Assembly: GCF_017948265.1 (NCBI RefSeq)
Contig: NZ_CP072852.1
Span: 2,108,001-2,172,000, forward strand
Length of the DNA stretch: 64,000 nucleotides
Direction of reading: 5' to 3'
Origin: Rhodoferax sp. PAMC 29310
Lineage (GTDB): Bacteria; Pseudomonadota; Gammaproteobacteria; Burkholderiales; Burkholderiaceae_C
Part shown: positions 37,590 through 45,322 of the stretch, in pieces
Numbering within the stretch: the first letter of the stretch is position 1
Layout of the letters: the number at the start of each line of letters is the position of its first letter
The notes under the pieces: generated by a model
Told to the model about the DNA's origin: nothing
Seen by the model: only the letters and a program-made list of their open reading frames with translations
Databases searched by the model: none
Translations under genes and position numbers: made by a program

Positions 37590-37817
37590 TCAGCGCCGAC
37601 GCATCACATGAATAAACTCATCGCCGACGGTTTCCTGCTCAAGCAATTCATTGCCCGTTTGCTTGGCAAACGCCTGAAAATCACGCAACGAACCGGAGTC
37701 GCTTGAAACCACCTTCAGCGTCTGACCGCTTTGCATCTCCGCCAGCGCCTTCTTCGCTTTCAGAATAGGCAGCGGACAGTTCAGGCCCCGGGTATCCACT
37801 TCTTTGTCGATTTGCAT
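37590..37817 (-). CDS. TusA/SirA-family sulfur carrier protein
   Basis: This 75-residue protein has the family signature at the N-terminus, TRGLNCPLPILKAKKAL, with the persulfide-forming Cys14 in the CPLP (CPxP) motif. Such proteins relay sulfane sulfur for tRNA thiolation, molybdenum cofactor or sulfur oxidation pathways. No partners (TusBCDE, IscS) are next to it. It lies 69 bp downstream of cysM on the same strand, a suggestive sulfur-metabolism pairing. Whether it is TusA itself or a YedF-type paralogue cannot be decided. Confidence 0.88.
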   Translation of the reverse strand: MQIDKEVDTRGLNCPLPILKAKKALAEMQSGQTLKVVSSDSGSLRDFQAFAKQTGNELLEQETVGDEFIHVMRRR

Positions 37818-37886
37818 CTGTAGTCCTTGTTGTATGGGCGCAATTCTAGTGAGTTGGGCGGCTTAGACCGCCTAAGCCGAAAAGGG

Positions 37887-38789
37887 TCAAGCCGGAAACA
37901 CCCCGGTCGACAAGTAACGGTCACCCCGGTCGCAGACGATGAACACAATGGTGGCATTGCGCTCGCGGGCAGCAATTTCTTGTGCCACAGCACAGGCGCC
38001 AGCGGCTGAAATACCCGCAAAAATACCCTCTTCCCGGGCCAAACGCCGACACATCTCCTCGGCCGTTTCCTGGCTGACGTACAGCAACTCGTCTACGGTC
38101 TCGGGGTTGTAAATCTTGGGCAGGTACTCCTGTGGCCACTTGCGAATGCCCGGAATACGCGAGCCCTCATGCGGTTGCACACCCACGATCTTGATGGCCG
38201 GGTTCATTTCCTTCAAATACCGGGACACCCCAGTGATGGTGCCGGTGGTGCCCATGGCGCTCACAAAATGGGTGATCTTTCCCTTGGTGGCTTTCCAGAT
38301 TTCGGGGCCAGTTGTTTCGTAGTGAATGCGCGGGTTGTCGGCGTTGGAAAACTGATCGAGCACGCGGCCCTTGCCGTCGCGCTGCATCTGCTCTGCCAGA
38401 TCACGCGAATACTCAATGCCGCCGCTTTTGGGTGTCAGAATCAACTCCGCCCCAAAGGCCTTCATAGTCTGAGCCCGCTCAATGGACAAATCCTCCGGCA
38501 TGATCAAAATCATGCGGTAGCCCTTGATGGCAGCCGCCATGGCCAGGGCAATGCCGGTGTTGCCGGAGGTCGCCTCAATCAAAGTGTCGCCGGGTTTGAT
38601 GTCGCCGCGCTCTTCCGCGCGCTTGATCATGGACAGCGCCGGGCGGTCTTTCACCGAACCGGCAGGGTTGTTGCCCTCCAACTTGCCCAAAATGACGTTT
38701 CCTCGGGCCTTGTTGTCGTCTGCACCGATGCGTTGCAACCTAACGAGCGGTGTTTTTCCGATGGAATCTTCAATAGTGGGGTATTTCAT
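37887..38789 (-). CDS. cysM: Cysteine synthase B (O-acetylserine sulfhydrylase)
   Basis: This 300-residue PLP enzyme makes cysteine (or S-sulfocysteine) from O-acetylserine and sulfide or thiosulfate. The cofactor lysine is Lys47 in NPAGSVKDRPA. The phosphate-binding loop is EATSGNTGIALAMA, and the isoform-B features such as YSRDLAEQMQ and HYETTGPEIW are seen. The ATG at 38789 begins the family-standard MKYPTIEDSIGKTPLVRL; the long upstream extension passes antisense through tRNA-Leu and is spurious. The tRNA gene is divergent, starting 41 bp away. Confidence 0.95.
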   Translation of the reverse strand: MKYPTIEDSIGKTPLVRLQRIGADDNKARGNVILGKLEGNNPAGSVKDRPALSMIKRAEERGDIKPGDTLIEATSGNTGIALAMAAAIKGYRMILIMPEDLSIERAQTMKAFGAELILTPKSGGIEYSRDLAEQMQRDGKGRVLDQFSNADNPRIHYETTGPEIWKATKGKITHFVSAMGTTGTITGVSRYLKEMNPAIKIVGVQPHEGSRIPGIRKWPQEYLPKIYNPETVDELLYVSQETAEEMCRRLAREEGIFAGISAAGACAVAQEIAARERNATIVFIVCDRGDRYLSTGVFPA

Positions 38790-38829
38790 AGCCCATACTG
38801 TGCCATAATTTCGGTCTGCCCTAATAACT

Positions 38830-38914
38830 GCCCGGGTGGTGAAATTGGTAGACTCAGGGGACTCAAAATCCCCCGCCGCAAGGCGTGCCGGTTCGAGTCC
38901 GGCCCCGGGCACCA
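38830..38914 (+). tRNA. tRNA-Leu (anticodon CAA), island integration site
   Basis: This is an 85-nt class II tRNA with acceptor GCCCGGG/CCCGGGC and encoded CCA. The D-loop contains GTGAAATTGGTAGAC, the anticodon stem-loop GGGGA-CTCAAAA-TCCCC gives anticodon CAA (codon UUG), and the T-arm has GTTCGAGTCC. Its 3' end from about 38899 is the attachment site of the adjacent island, and the tRNA remains intact after integration. Confidence 0.95.
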
Positions 38915-38919
38915 TAGAC

Positions 38920-38956
38920 AAGACCGCACAGTTCCAAAGACGTGCGGTCTTTTTCT
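38920..38956 (+). terminator. Terminator after tRNA-Leu
   Basis: The arms AAGACCGCAC (38920-38929) and GTGCGGTCTT (38942-38951) are perfect complements, followed by TTTCTTTTT. It lies just inside the island's left end. Confidence 0.88.
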
Positions 38957-39028
38957 TTTTCCCTATGAAAAGCTGATTCTTGTCGTGCGCTAGCGTGCGG
39001 GGGAGTTTGCCACGTTCCAGCGATAGGC

Positions 39029-39069
39029 GGGGGCACTTTTGGGGGCACGAATTCGGAAAATGGGGGCAC
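39029..39069 (+). repeat. Left cluster of GGGGGCAC direct repeats (candidate integrase arm sites)
   Basis: Three copies of GGGGGCAC begin at 39029, 39041 and 39062. The first two are 12 bp apart, the same spacing as the pair at the other end of the island (53715 and 53727). Their role as Int or excisionase binding sites is inferred. Confidence 0.65.
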
Positions 39070-39071
39070 AC

Positions 39072-39830
39072 GCTATTAATTGTGGTGATTCAACCCATAG
39101 CTGAGTAAGACGCCAAGGAATATCACCCCCTTAGCAACGCACGGAAACTAGCCAGCGCTCAACGCAGAATTCACCCGCAAGTGAAGCCGCCAGGGAGTAC
39201 CTTGGAAAATCAGAGCGATAGGCAGCACACAAGCCGCACCCGGTCCGGGCCAGGCACCACCACCACGGGCAACGATCCGGCACGCGGGCTGGCCACGGTC
39301 GAGGCCTTGCGCCTGGTGCAGCCAGCCCCTTCACCCTTGGGGGGCGTCAAGGCGAATAAGCACAATACAACCGCCTTAGCAACACCATGCAACAGTTTGC
39401 ATTCGCGATCTTTTTGACCCGTGCACGGATTACCTAGGGAAGGACCCATGACGGAGGGGGTAGGGGCGTCGTGTTTGATCCCATTGAAGCTACATGCCCG
39501 GCGGTTTCCGTGGTGCCGGCCGCGCTTGTTGTATCGCGGTGATGTTTTTTTGACTGCGACAAGTGAGGGCACTGCGACAACCGCATAAACAAAGGGTTTG
39601 CTTGCCTTCAGTGCCTGCACGAGCACTGCGACAAGTGAGGGCAAATCTTTCCGGGGTAGTCCGGGAAAGTCGGGCGGGGCTTGATTTTGGCAATTGGTGC
39701 CATGAATACCGGGATATTCAGCGCGGGTGATGCCCTTGCGCCCACCGCCCACCGGCGGCCCGGCACAGGATCACCCTTGCCATGCATCAGGGCAAACACG
39801 AGGCGCATCATGGGCAGCCATGCCAGGCGG
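39072..39830. other. Non-coding island segment with candidate iterons
   Basis: About 760 bp without a credible gene. The 180-residue reverse frame at 39210-39752 is low-complexity and built partly from the repeats. The only structure I see is the TGCGACAAGTGAGGGCA repeat cluster at 39553-39643. The position just downstream of the primase/helicase gene fits a replication origin. Confidence 0.5.
39553..39643 (-). repeat. TGCCCTCACTTGTCGCAGT repeats (candidate origin iterons)
   Basis: Two exact 19-bp copies occur at 39553-39571 and 39625-39643, written here for the reverse strand, plus a partial copy at 39571-39580. Related TGCCCTCACTTTGTC copies occur at 52278-52317 in the opposite orientation. 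P4-type primase/helicase proteins bind iterons at two separate sites (ori and crr), which this pattern resembles. Confidence 0.5.
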
Positions 39831-42755
39831 TCACAGCTCAAGATTGAAAATCTCAGGTGTGATCCGGTAGCACGTCGCAGGCCCCACGCCAGGCAAACGC
39901 GGCCTACAGTCGAACGGGCGGCCGCCGTCAGGGGCTAGGCACCCGTGATCCAACAAAACACGGCAAACCGCCTGGTAGTCAAAGCCTTGGCAAACTTCAG
40001 CTCTGAAGGTTTCAGCCAATATAAAATATTCAAAGCTCACGTTTTCACCCAACGTGGCGGGCATTCGCTCACCATACTCACGCTGGTGTGAGGCATCGGT
40101 TTTGATGGGCTCCCCCTCCGCATTCAACATGCGCCGCATGCCAGCCCGTTGCAACGTCTTGGGCGCATGATCGTCGGCACTGCGGTGCCACATTGAAAAA
40201 CGGCCTTCACCATGCGTTTCAAGAAAGCGCCGGACAGCCCGCAGCATGGCCACGACTTCGCCATTCCCGTTGCCACCACGCGCAGCTAGCCAGGCATTGA
40301 AACAAGCTGCGGCCGCCCGCTCGCTCTCGCCCACCGGCCAGCCGGTCAGGCCCGCCGCCGTGGCCATTTCACCCGCAGCACCCACCAGCGCAAAGCGTGC
40401 GCCCACCCGTTCGACTTGCCCGCTTGAATCTTTGGGAATCAAATGCGCAGTCAAAGCGTTAGAGCTGGTGCGAATGGTGGCCTTGATACTGCCCGCGTGA
40501 GTGGTCAACCATTCAAGCCAGGCACGGCCGGGGGCACCGTAAACCGCTTGAGCTGCTCCGGTAATGTGTTTCGCAAACGCAGCACCGCCCGCGTAGCCGT
40601 GCAGATTTTCAAAAGCCCCCAGCCCGGCTCCAGCATCGGCCGGAATGTCTGCCATTCTGACTTCCTGCCCGGTGCGGGTGCGCTTCTGCCCTTCTGCCAT
40701 GTGGTCAGCCAGGCCCAATTCACCAGCACTCAAAAACAGTAGTCGCCAGGCTTGCCGGGTGCGTGGGGTGCCGGTACGTGTTGCGCGGGCTTTGCCCTGT
40801 TCGTTGGCCAACATGTAGGCACACTCCCCAGCCGTCTTGGGGTCAATCTGTGCCAGCTCATCCAAGATCAGTAGGCAGTCGCTGTGCTGGGCTGCAATGG
40901 CTTCCAGCGCGTTATCAGTCGCTCGCCAGCGTTGCAGGTAGCTCGCGCCACCGTTCACGCTTGCCGCCAACTTTAGGGCCGTGGTCTTGCCGCTGGATGA
41001 ATCGCCCCGGTAGTGGAACCCGCCCGACTCCATGCCCATAGGCCGCAACAATGGTCCGGCAAACGCACACGCCACAGCGAACACCATGCGGGAATTACCG
41101 ACACACAAGGCCCCCACACGGTCGCGCCATTGCTCAGCGGTGCCTTTGGTTTTGAACGTGTTTTCAACCGCGTTATCACTTTGAAAAACAATGCGTTCGG
41201 CATCATCCCCAATGGTTTCACGAGGCAGCACAAAGGCCACCCCGTGCCAGCCAATACGGTCGGTGCAACTGGCAAATTCTTCGGGGGCCCGGGTCTGTAT
41301 GTACTGGGTCAAAAGGTTTCGAGCACGGGGCGTAGTCGATATGCGAAGGCCCATATTCAGCAGCGCCGCACGGTACTCGCCACCGTCAGCAGAAAGCATT
41401 CGGGCGGGCATGGCCCAACGCTTTTCAACCTTCAACAGGTCAGCAAAGGCCACGTAATACCCCCAGCCGCTGCCGTCTTGGTCGCGGGTGTGCGCTTCAA
41501 CATTCAAAGGGCTGCAAATCCAGTCAGGCGGCTTGGCTTTGCCATCTTGATCCGCCCCAGTGAACCACACGCCTGATTCATCCACTGTGAACGGGTCATA
41601 AATGCGGACAGGGTCGGCGCTTTCGGGCCCGCTGGCCTTGCGCCGCTTGCTTGGGCTGGGCTTCTTGGCCTTATCGGTTTGCGCCGCGTGGGCTGCCACT
41701 TTGCTCGCTTGGTGTGCATCAATGGCGGCCTCTACAAGGCACCGCACCAACTCTAACCCGCTCGCCTGGTGCAGGTCGTTGAAGTCACTCGCCCCAGCGG
41801 GCAAACCCTCAGGAAAGACAGCCACGCCACCCACTGCACGGGCGGCCGCAGTGGCTTTGTCGCGGCCCGGGTTATGACCTGTCTTGGCGTGTGTGGCTTG
41901 GTCATCATCGCCAGCAATGACGATCAACGCGGCCGGGTGCGCCTGGTGTATGGCTTTGACCACATGGGCCAGATTTCCCGCATCAAACGCAACTGCCACC
42001 GGGCGGCCCGTGGCCTCAAACACACTTGCGGCCGTAGCGTAGCCTTCCGCAACCAGCAGCACCGCAGGCGCGGGACTGGTGTCACTGGTAGCAACTAGGC
42101 CGGGCACCAGCCCCAACCAATGGCAAAGGCCGGACTTGCGGCCGTTCTTCAAAAACAGTTTATCGGTGCCGCCGTTGGCCGGCTTGCTGGGGGCAATGCG
42201 TTGCAGGTTCCACAGTTCACCGCTTGCGTCGCAAAGGGGAACCAACACGCAATCATCAGTCGCAAAGCGCACGCCGTGGGGTTGAATTCCCTTGCGGGTC
42301 AAATAGGCACTGGTGCCAGTTTCGCCTGCCTGCTGCCACAGTAACGCGGCCTCACTCGCTGCGCGGTCTTGGGCGGCCTTTTGTTGGACTTGGGCGGCCT
42401 GGTCGCGTTCTGCCCGCTCACGTGCCAAGCGAGCGCTTATTTCGGGGTCTGGTACGTTGGGCACTTGGGGTGACTTGGGCAGCCTGTAGCCGTTTTCTTT
42501 GGCAAGGTGTAATAGCGTGCCAATGCCAACACCGCCCCCCGGCTTGATGCTGTGCCAGGTCGAGCGCGTGGCCTTGGGGTCGTAGCCCTCGGCCGTTTGG
42601 CTCCATTCATCGAACAAATCAAAGCCAGTAGAGTCTGCAAACTCTGACTTAATCGCCATTCCCACCCGCGCCCAATCATCGCGGGCAACGTTGGCGGGCA
42701 CGTATTGCAGGGCAGAGCGGATCAGCTCGGGGATGATAGTAGTTTGTATGGCCAC
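39831..42755 (-). CDS. Island primase/helicase: PriCT_2, Toprim-like and DUF927 domains
   Basis: This 974-residue replication-type protein has residues about 10-85 as a PriCT_2 primase C-terminal-like domain (DDWARVGMAIKSEF ... TRSTWHSIK). Residues about 130-310 are a Toprim/primase-like domain with VLLVAEGYATAASVF and VIAGDDDQA. Residues about 400-800 are a DUF927 helicase-like ATPase with Walker A GDSSSGKTT near residue 585 and Walker B LLILDELAQID. Proteins of this kind initiate replication or maintain P4-like satellites and islands. The gene is last in an AlpA-led operon. Candidate iterons lie downstream. Confidence 0.88.
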   Translation of the reverse strand: MAIQTTIIPELIRSALQYVPANVARDDWARVGMAIKSEFADSTGFDLFDEWSQTAEGYDPKATRSTWHSIKPGGGVGIGTLLHLAKENGYRLPKSPQVPNVPDPEISARLARERAERDQAAQVQQKAAQDRAASEAALLWQQAGETGTSAYLTRKGIQPHGVRFATDDCVLVPLCDASGELWNLQRIAPSKPANGGTDKLFLKNGRKSGLCHWLGLVPGLVATSDTSPAPAVLLVAEGYATAASVFEATGRPVAVAFDAGNLAHVVKAIHQAHPAALIVIAGDDDQATHAKTGHNPGRDKATAAARAVGGVAVFPEGLPAGASDFNDLHQASGLELVRCLVEAAIDAHQASKVAAHAAQTDKAKKPSPSKRRKASGPESADPVRIYDPFTVDESGVWFTGADQDGKAKPPDWICSPLNVEAHTRDQDGSGWGYYVAFADLLKVEKRWAMPARMLSADGGEYRAALLNMGLRISTTPRARNLLTQYIQTRAPEEFASCTDRIGWHGVAFVLPRETIGDDAERIVFQSDNAVENTFKTKGTAEQWRDRVGALCVGNSRMVFAVACAFAGPLLRPMGMESGGFHYRGDSSSGKTTALKLAASVNGGASYLQRWRATDNALEAIAAQHSDCLLILDELAQIDPKTAGECAYMLANEQGKARATRTGTPRTRQAWRLLFLSAGELGLADHMAEGQKRTRTGQEVRMADIPADAGAGLGAFENLHGYAGGAAFAKHITGAAQAVYGAPGRAWLEWLTTHAGSIKATIRTSSNALTAHLIPKDSSGQVERVGARFALVGAAGEMATAAGLTGWPVGESERAAAACFNAWLAARGGNGNGEVVAMLRAVRRFLETHGEGRFSMWHRSADDHAPKTLQRAGMRRMLNAEGEPIKTDASHQREYGERMPATLGENVSFEYFILAETFRAEVCQGFDYQAVCRVLLDHGCLAPDGGRPFDCRPRLPGVGPATCYRITPEIFNLEL

Positions 42756-42757
42756 AG

Positions 42758-43069
42758 TCAGCGGGCCCCTGTTGAGTAGCGGCCGGGCTCTTTGTCTTGC
42801 AACGCGGGCACGTAGGGAACAAACTCAGCATGCAAAACGTCAGGACTTCCCAGCTCAGACGCTGCCAACTCTTCGCCGGTCATCGCGTCATAAACACTCA
42901 AGCGGCCAGGCCATTCGAACCGCACCACAACCGCGCTTTCACCCTTACCCATGCGCTTTTGAAACAAGGGTTTTTTGATGTTTACCTTAGTGAAGGCGGC
43001 AGCCAGTCGCAGCCGTTGAACTGCGGCCTTTAAGGCTTGATCTTTGATGAATTGTGGGCCGGGGGTCAT
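42758..43069 (-). CDS. Small island protein between AlpA and primase (hypothetical)
   Basis: This 103-residue soluble protein starts MTPGPQFIKDQALKAAVQRL and contains VVVRFEWPGRLSVYDAMTGEEL. The ATG at 43069 overlaps the stop of the AlpA gene (ATGA) and has GGAG upstream, so it is translationally coupled to it. It ends 3 bp before the primase/helicase start. I do not recognise the family. The operon position suggests a replication or regulatory accessory. Confidence 0.7.
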   Translation of the reverse strand: MTPGPQFIKDQALKAAVQRLRLAAAFTKVNIKKPLFQKRMGKGESAVVVRFEWPGRLSVYDAMTGEELAASELGSPDVLHAEFVPYVPALQDKEPGRYSTGAR

Positions 43070-43293
43070 TTTTGTGCTCCTGCCTTGATGCGCACTTGAA
43101 TCCAAGCGTCAATCTCGGAAGCCGGCCAGCACACGGCCCGGCGGGACAACTTCAAAGGGCGGGGAAATGCAGGCGGGTTGCGCCCCAGCATCTCGTAAAT
43201 GCTGGACTTGCGTAGCCCCACGCGAGATTCAACTTCAGGGAGTCTTAGCAACCGTTCCGGATTGGATGCCGTTGGATTTGTTTGGATGTTCAT
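43066..43293 (-). CDS. AlpA-family DNA-binding regulator / excisionase-like protein
   Basis: This 75-residue MerR-like winged helix of the AlpA type has PERLLRLPEVESRVGLRKSS then IYEML, followed by FPRPLKLSRRAVCWPASEIDAWI. In P4-like elements and CP4-57, AlpA activates the integrase or excision. The ATG at 43293 is followed by a short Thr/Asn tail before the domain. It heads an operon with the 103-residue protein and the primase/helicase. It is the likely switch of the island's excision and replication genes. Confidence 0.9.
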   Translation of the reverse strand: MNIQTNPTASNPERLLRLPEVESRVGLRKSSIYEMLGRNPPAFPRPLKLSRRAVCWPASEIDAWIQVRIKAGAQK

Positions 43294-43376
43294 GGGTTCC
43301 TTAGGTAAAGAACCGATGATTTATCGACTGACTCCCGTCATCTAGGCAAGAAACGGTTTCTTGCCGTGAGTACACG

Positions 43377-43877
43377 CTAACTTGTGCGCCTCGCCAAGAG
43401 ATTGACTGCCACCGCAATAGGCGACGGATGCATGATTTCTTGATGCACCGTTACCTCTACGTTCTTTACTTCGCCCTGCAATGCCTCCGTCATACCAGAC
43501 ACCCAGTGCCAGGACCTCGCGCCGTCTTTGAGAACTGGGGTGTCGCCATGCTTTTTACATTCCACAGCAGTGCAAAGCCCAGAGGGAGAGGAAATCGATA
43601 AAAGACTTTGACTAAGTCCACGTTCGCGGGATCGCATGATTGCAGCGCGGACATGCGCCGTTTCGCTGATTCCTCTGCTGGCATCTTTACCGGCTTGTTC
43701 CCATGTGTCAACAATCCACTGTTCGGCCTTGGTTGCGGACTCGCCGCGCGAGTTCATTCGCCAGAACCTAGCAAGAAAAACCGCCGCATCCCGCGCTTCT
43801 TTTTTAGGCCGACCACCGGCCTTGACTAGTATGTATCCGTCGGGGAGCAGCGGTAAGTTCGTCTTTGTGTTTTGCAT
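43377..43877 (-). CDS. Island hypothetical protein
   Basis: This 166-residue soluble protein contains GGRPKKEARDAAVFLARFW, which could be a DNA-contacting or AT-hook-like segment near residue 25. The end (HPSPIAVAVNLLARR) is helical. There are two cysteines in LCTAVECKKHGD. I do not recognise the family. The ATG at 43877 has GAAGG seven bases upstream; an alternative ATG at 43904 overlaps the end of the preceding gene. It is co-directional with the next two small genes, so they could form one operon upstream of alpA. Confidence 0.6.
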   Translation of the reverse strand: MQNTKTNLPLLPDGYILVKAGGRPKKEARDAAVFLARFWRMNSRGESATKAEQWIVDTWEQAGKDASRGISETAHVRAAIMRSRERGLSQSLLSISSPSGLCTAVECKKHGDTPVLKDGARSWHWVSGMTEALQGEVKNVEVTVHQEIMHPSPIAVAVNLLARRTS

Positions 43878-43887
43878 TCGCAGACCT

Positions 43888-44274
43888 TCAGGTGCTACCT
43901 TCATTCGGAGCCAACGCCAGGCGGGTGAAGGACTCCCGCTTTTTCCCCTTCCGGATCAGGCGCGGGGTAGGCGTGGCAAAAACAGTCGATCTCGGTGCAA
44001 ATTGAAGCGATAGGGAATACATAACGGCCATTTGGTCAGACAGTGTAGAAATGCTCCAAGCTGCCTTCGCTGCGTCACCGCACTCTAAACCCATGTCCCC
44101 GAAAAGCGCCGTAGCCCTTGCCCCCGATACCGCGGCAATATTGGCGGGCAATGTCTCCAGTCCGCTGTCAGCATGTTTCTGAATGGCGTTCCTCATTTCA
44201 TTGGGAATAGCCCCTCGATCATCGAGCGTTGTGAGCATCCCGGCAATATCTTTTAGTGGGGCATCGGCATTCAA
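43888..44274 (-). CDS. Island hypothetical protein
   Basis: This 128-residue protein starts MNADAPLKDIAGMLTTLDDR. It is mostly helical, with DAAKAAWSISTLSDQMAVMYSL in the middle and a basic Arg/Lys-rich tail. No family is recognised. It ends 11 bp before the preferred start of the following gene, suggesting co-transcription. There is no signal peptide. Confidence 0.5.
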   Translation of the reverse strand: MNADAPLKDIAGMLTTLDDRGAIPNEMRNAIQKHADSGLETLPANIAAVSGARATALFGDMGLECGDAAKAAWSISTLSDQMAVMYSLSLQFAPRSTVFATPTPRLIRKGKKRESFTRLALAPNEGST

Positions 44275-44357
44275 GAACCATTGGTTTATAGAGTTTTACT
44301 ACGCTGTTGGCCCAATGAAAGCTGGAAACCCAATGGTCATGCGGGTTTCCAGAGGTT

Positions 44358-44609
44358 TTAACTCATCACAGTAAGTCTTTGTTCACCCACAATTCCAATT
44401 GTGATTGGCGGCTGGACTGGAAACAATTGAGTTCGCCGGAAAACAGGCTTTTCAACAGCACGGATGAGGCCATCCATCAAGCGAGCCGTGTCGTTTAGGG
44501 CGATGAACCCGTCCAAACCCTTCAACAACAGGCCTACCTGATTTTCAGTCTTGACGGGCGGCTTCCGAGAAAATTGACCGACTCCAAAAGGCCCAAAGCG
44601 GGTGCTCAT
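44358..44609 (-). CDS. Short island reading frame (hypothetical)
   Basis: This 83-residue frame starts at ATG 44609 (MSTRFGPFGVGQFSRK). The centre, QVGLLLKGLDGFIALNDTAR, could be a helix. Ribosome-binding sequence and homology are not evident. It may be real because the following two genes read the same way. A forward frame over the same region (44574-44903) looks less protein-like. Confidence 0.3.
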   Translation of the reverse strand: MSTRFGPFGVGQFSRKPPVKTENQVGLLLKGLDGFIALNDTARLMDGLIRAVEKPVFRRTQLFPVQPPITIGIVGEQRLTVMS

Positions 44610-44615
44610 AGACAC

Positions 44616-45105
44616 CGACCAAACGGCCGGTCTGTGCCCAAAGCCGAATTTGAGCGGTACGAATTCTATGCCCCGAAGCCGACATTGGCTGGCCGACGTC
44701 TACCCAGTGGACGGACAGCTGAATTGCAGCGGAAGTTGCGTGTCAAAAAATATCCGTACCTGGCCCCAAGCCGCACCCGACCCAAATCCGCTTTGACAAG
44801 CTCAAGCTGCCCACCCGGAAGCGGATACAGCGCATTGCTTTGGATTTTGGAGAAAGAACCTCATTACTTCGCCGGAAGCATCCGATCCAATGCGTCGGTG
44901 TAAATGCCGGCAGCGTGGTCAGTTGACCGTGCATGCCCGACGTTGTGAACGAGCCAGTGTTCGCTTAGCATTTAGAACTTGCTGAATGCGTGTGCCCTCG
45001 AAACAGAAGTGCATACCGAATGGTGCTTCATTTTCGTGAAGTGTTCCGTATGCCTCTCCTTCGGAACATTTCGATCATCACCCAATACCCGGTTGGCGCC
45101 TCGCT
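44616..45105. other. Gene-free stretch with imperfect inverted repeats upstream of the ABC-3C-like operon
   Basis: No convincing gene is present. Two overlapping hairpins stand out: CATACCGAA (from 45012) with TTCCGTATG (to 45052), and GTTCCG (45043-45048) with CGGAAC (45062-45067). They are mutually exclusive and lie 40-90 bp before the candidate promoter. They could be operator sites. Confidence 0.4.
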
Positions 45106-45135
45106 TTGACAAGTTACTATACATGAGTCTTTAAA
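45106..45135 (+). promoter_or_regulatory. Candidate sigma-70 promoter of the ABC-3C-like operon
   Basis: A perfect -35 TTGACA (45106-45111) is 18 bp from TTTAAA (45130-45135; four of six matches to TATAAT). This would give a leader of about 175 nt before the first coupled gene. Confidence 0.5.
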
Positions 45136-45197
45136 TAGCAAACACCGCAAGGTTCAAAGGTGCAGCACCTGGAGCGGTGACAAAACGGGAGCAACGC

Positions 45198-45302
45198 ATG
45201 CGCTTTGGACTGCACGCCTATCACAGCACTAGCCGAAAGACAAAATCACCGGTTCGCAAGGATCTGGTGGTCTGGGCTTCCTCGCTTCTGACTGCACGGT
45301 AA
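45198..45302 (+). CDS. Possible 34-residue leader peptide
   Basis: An ATG at 45198 preceded by GGGAG opens a 34-codon frame (MRFGLHAYHSTSRKTKSPVR ...) that stops 20 bp before the first gene of the ABC-3C-like operon. It is basic and has no known relative. It may be a leader that couples translation to the operon, or chance. Confidence 0.3.
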   Translation: MRFGLHAYHSTSRKTKSPVRKDLVVWASSLLTAR

Positions 45303-45322
45303 TCACGGACTTCGACGCCACC

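Noticed and set aside
38790..39071. N-terminal extension of cysM through the tRNA region
   Set aside because: It runs antisense through tRNA-Leu; CysM homologues start at MKYPTIEDSIG.
39553..39643. CRISPR-like repeat array
   Set aside because: Only two full 19-bp copies and a partial, with unequal spacing and no cas genes; better explained as iterons.
39210..39752. 180-residue reverse frame in the left part of the island
   Set aside because: The protein has repeats caused by DNA direct repeats (LPSLVAV twice) and no family; it is probably non-coding.
44574..44903. 109-codon forward frame upstream of the ABC-3C-like operon
   Set aside because: There is no ribosome-binding site, an Arg/Lys/Pro-rich composition, and overlap with a reverse frame of similar weakness.
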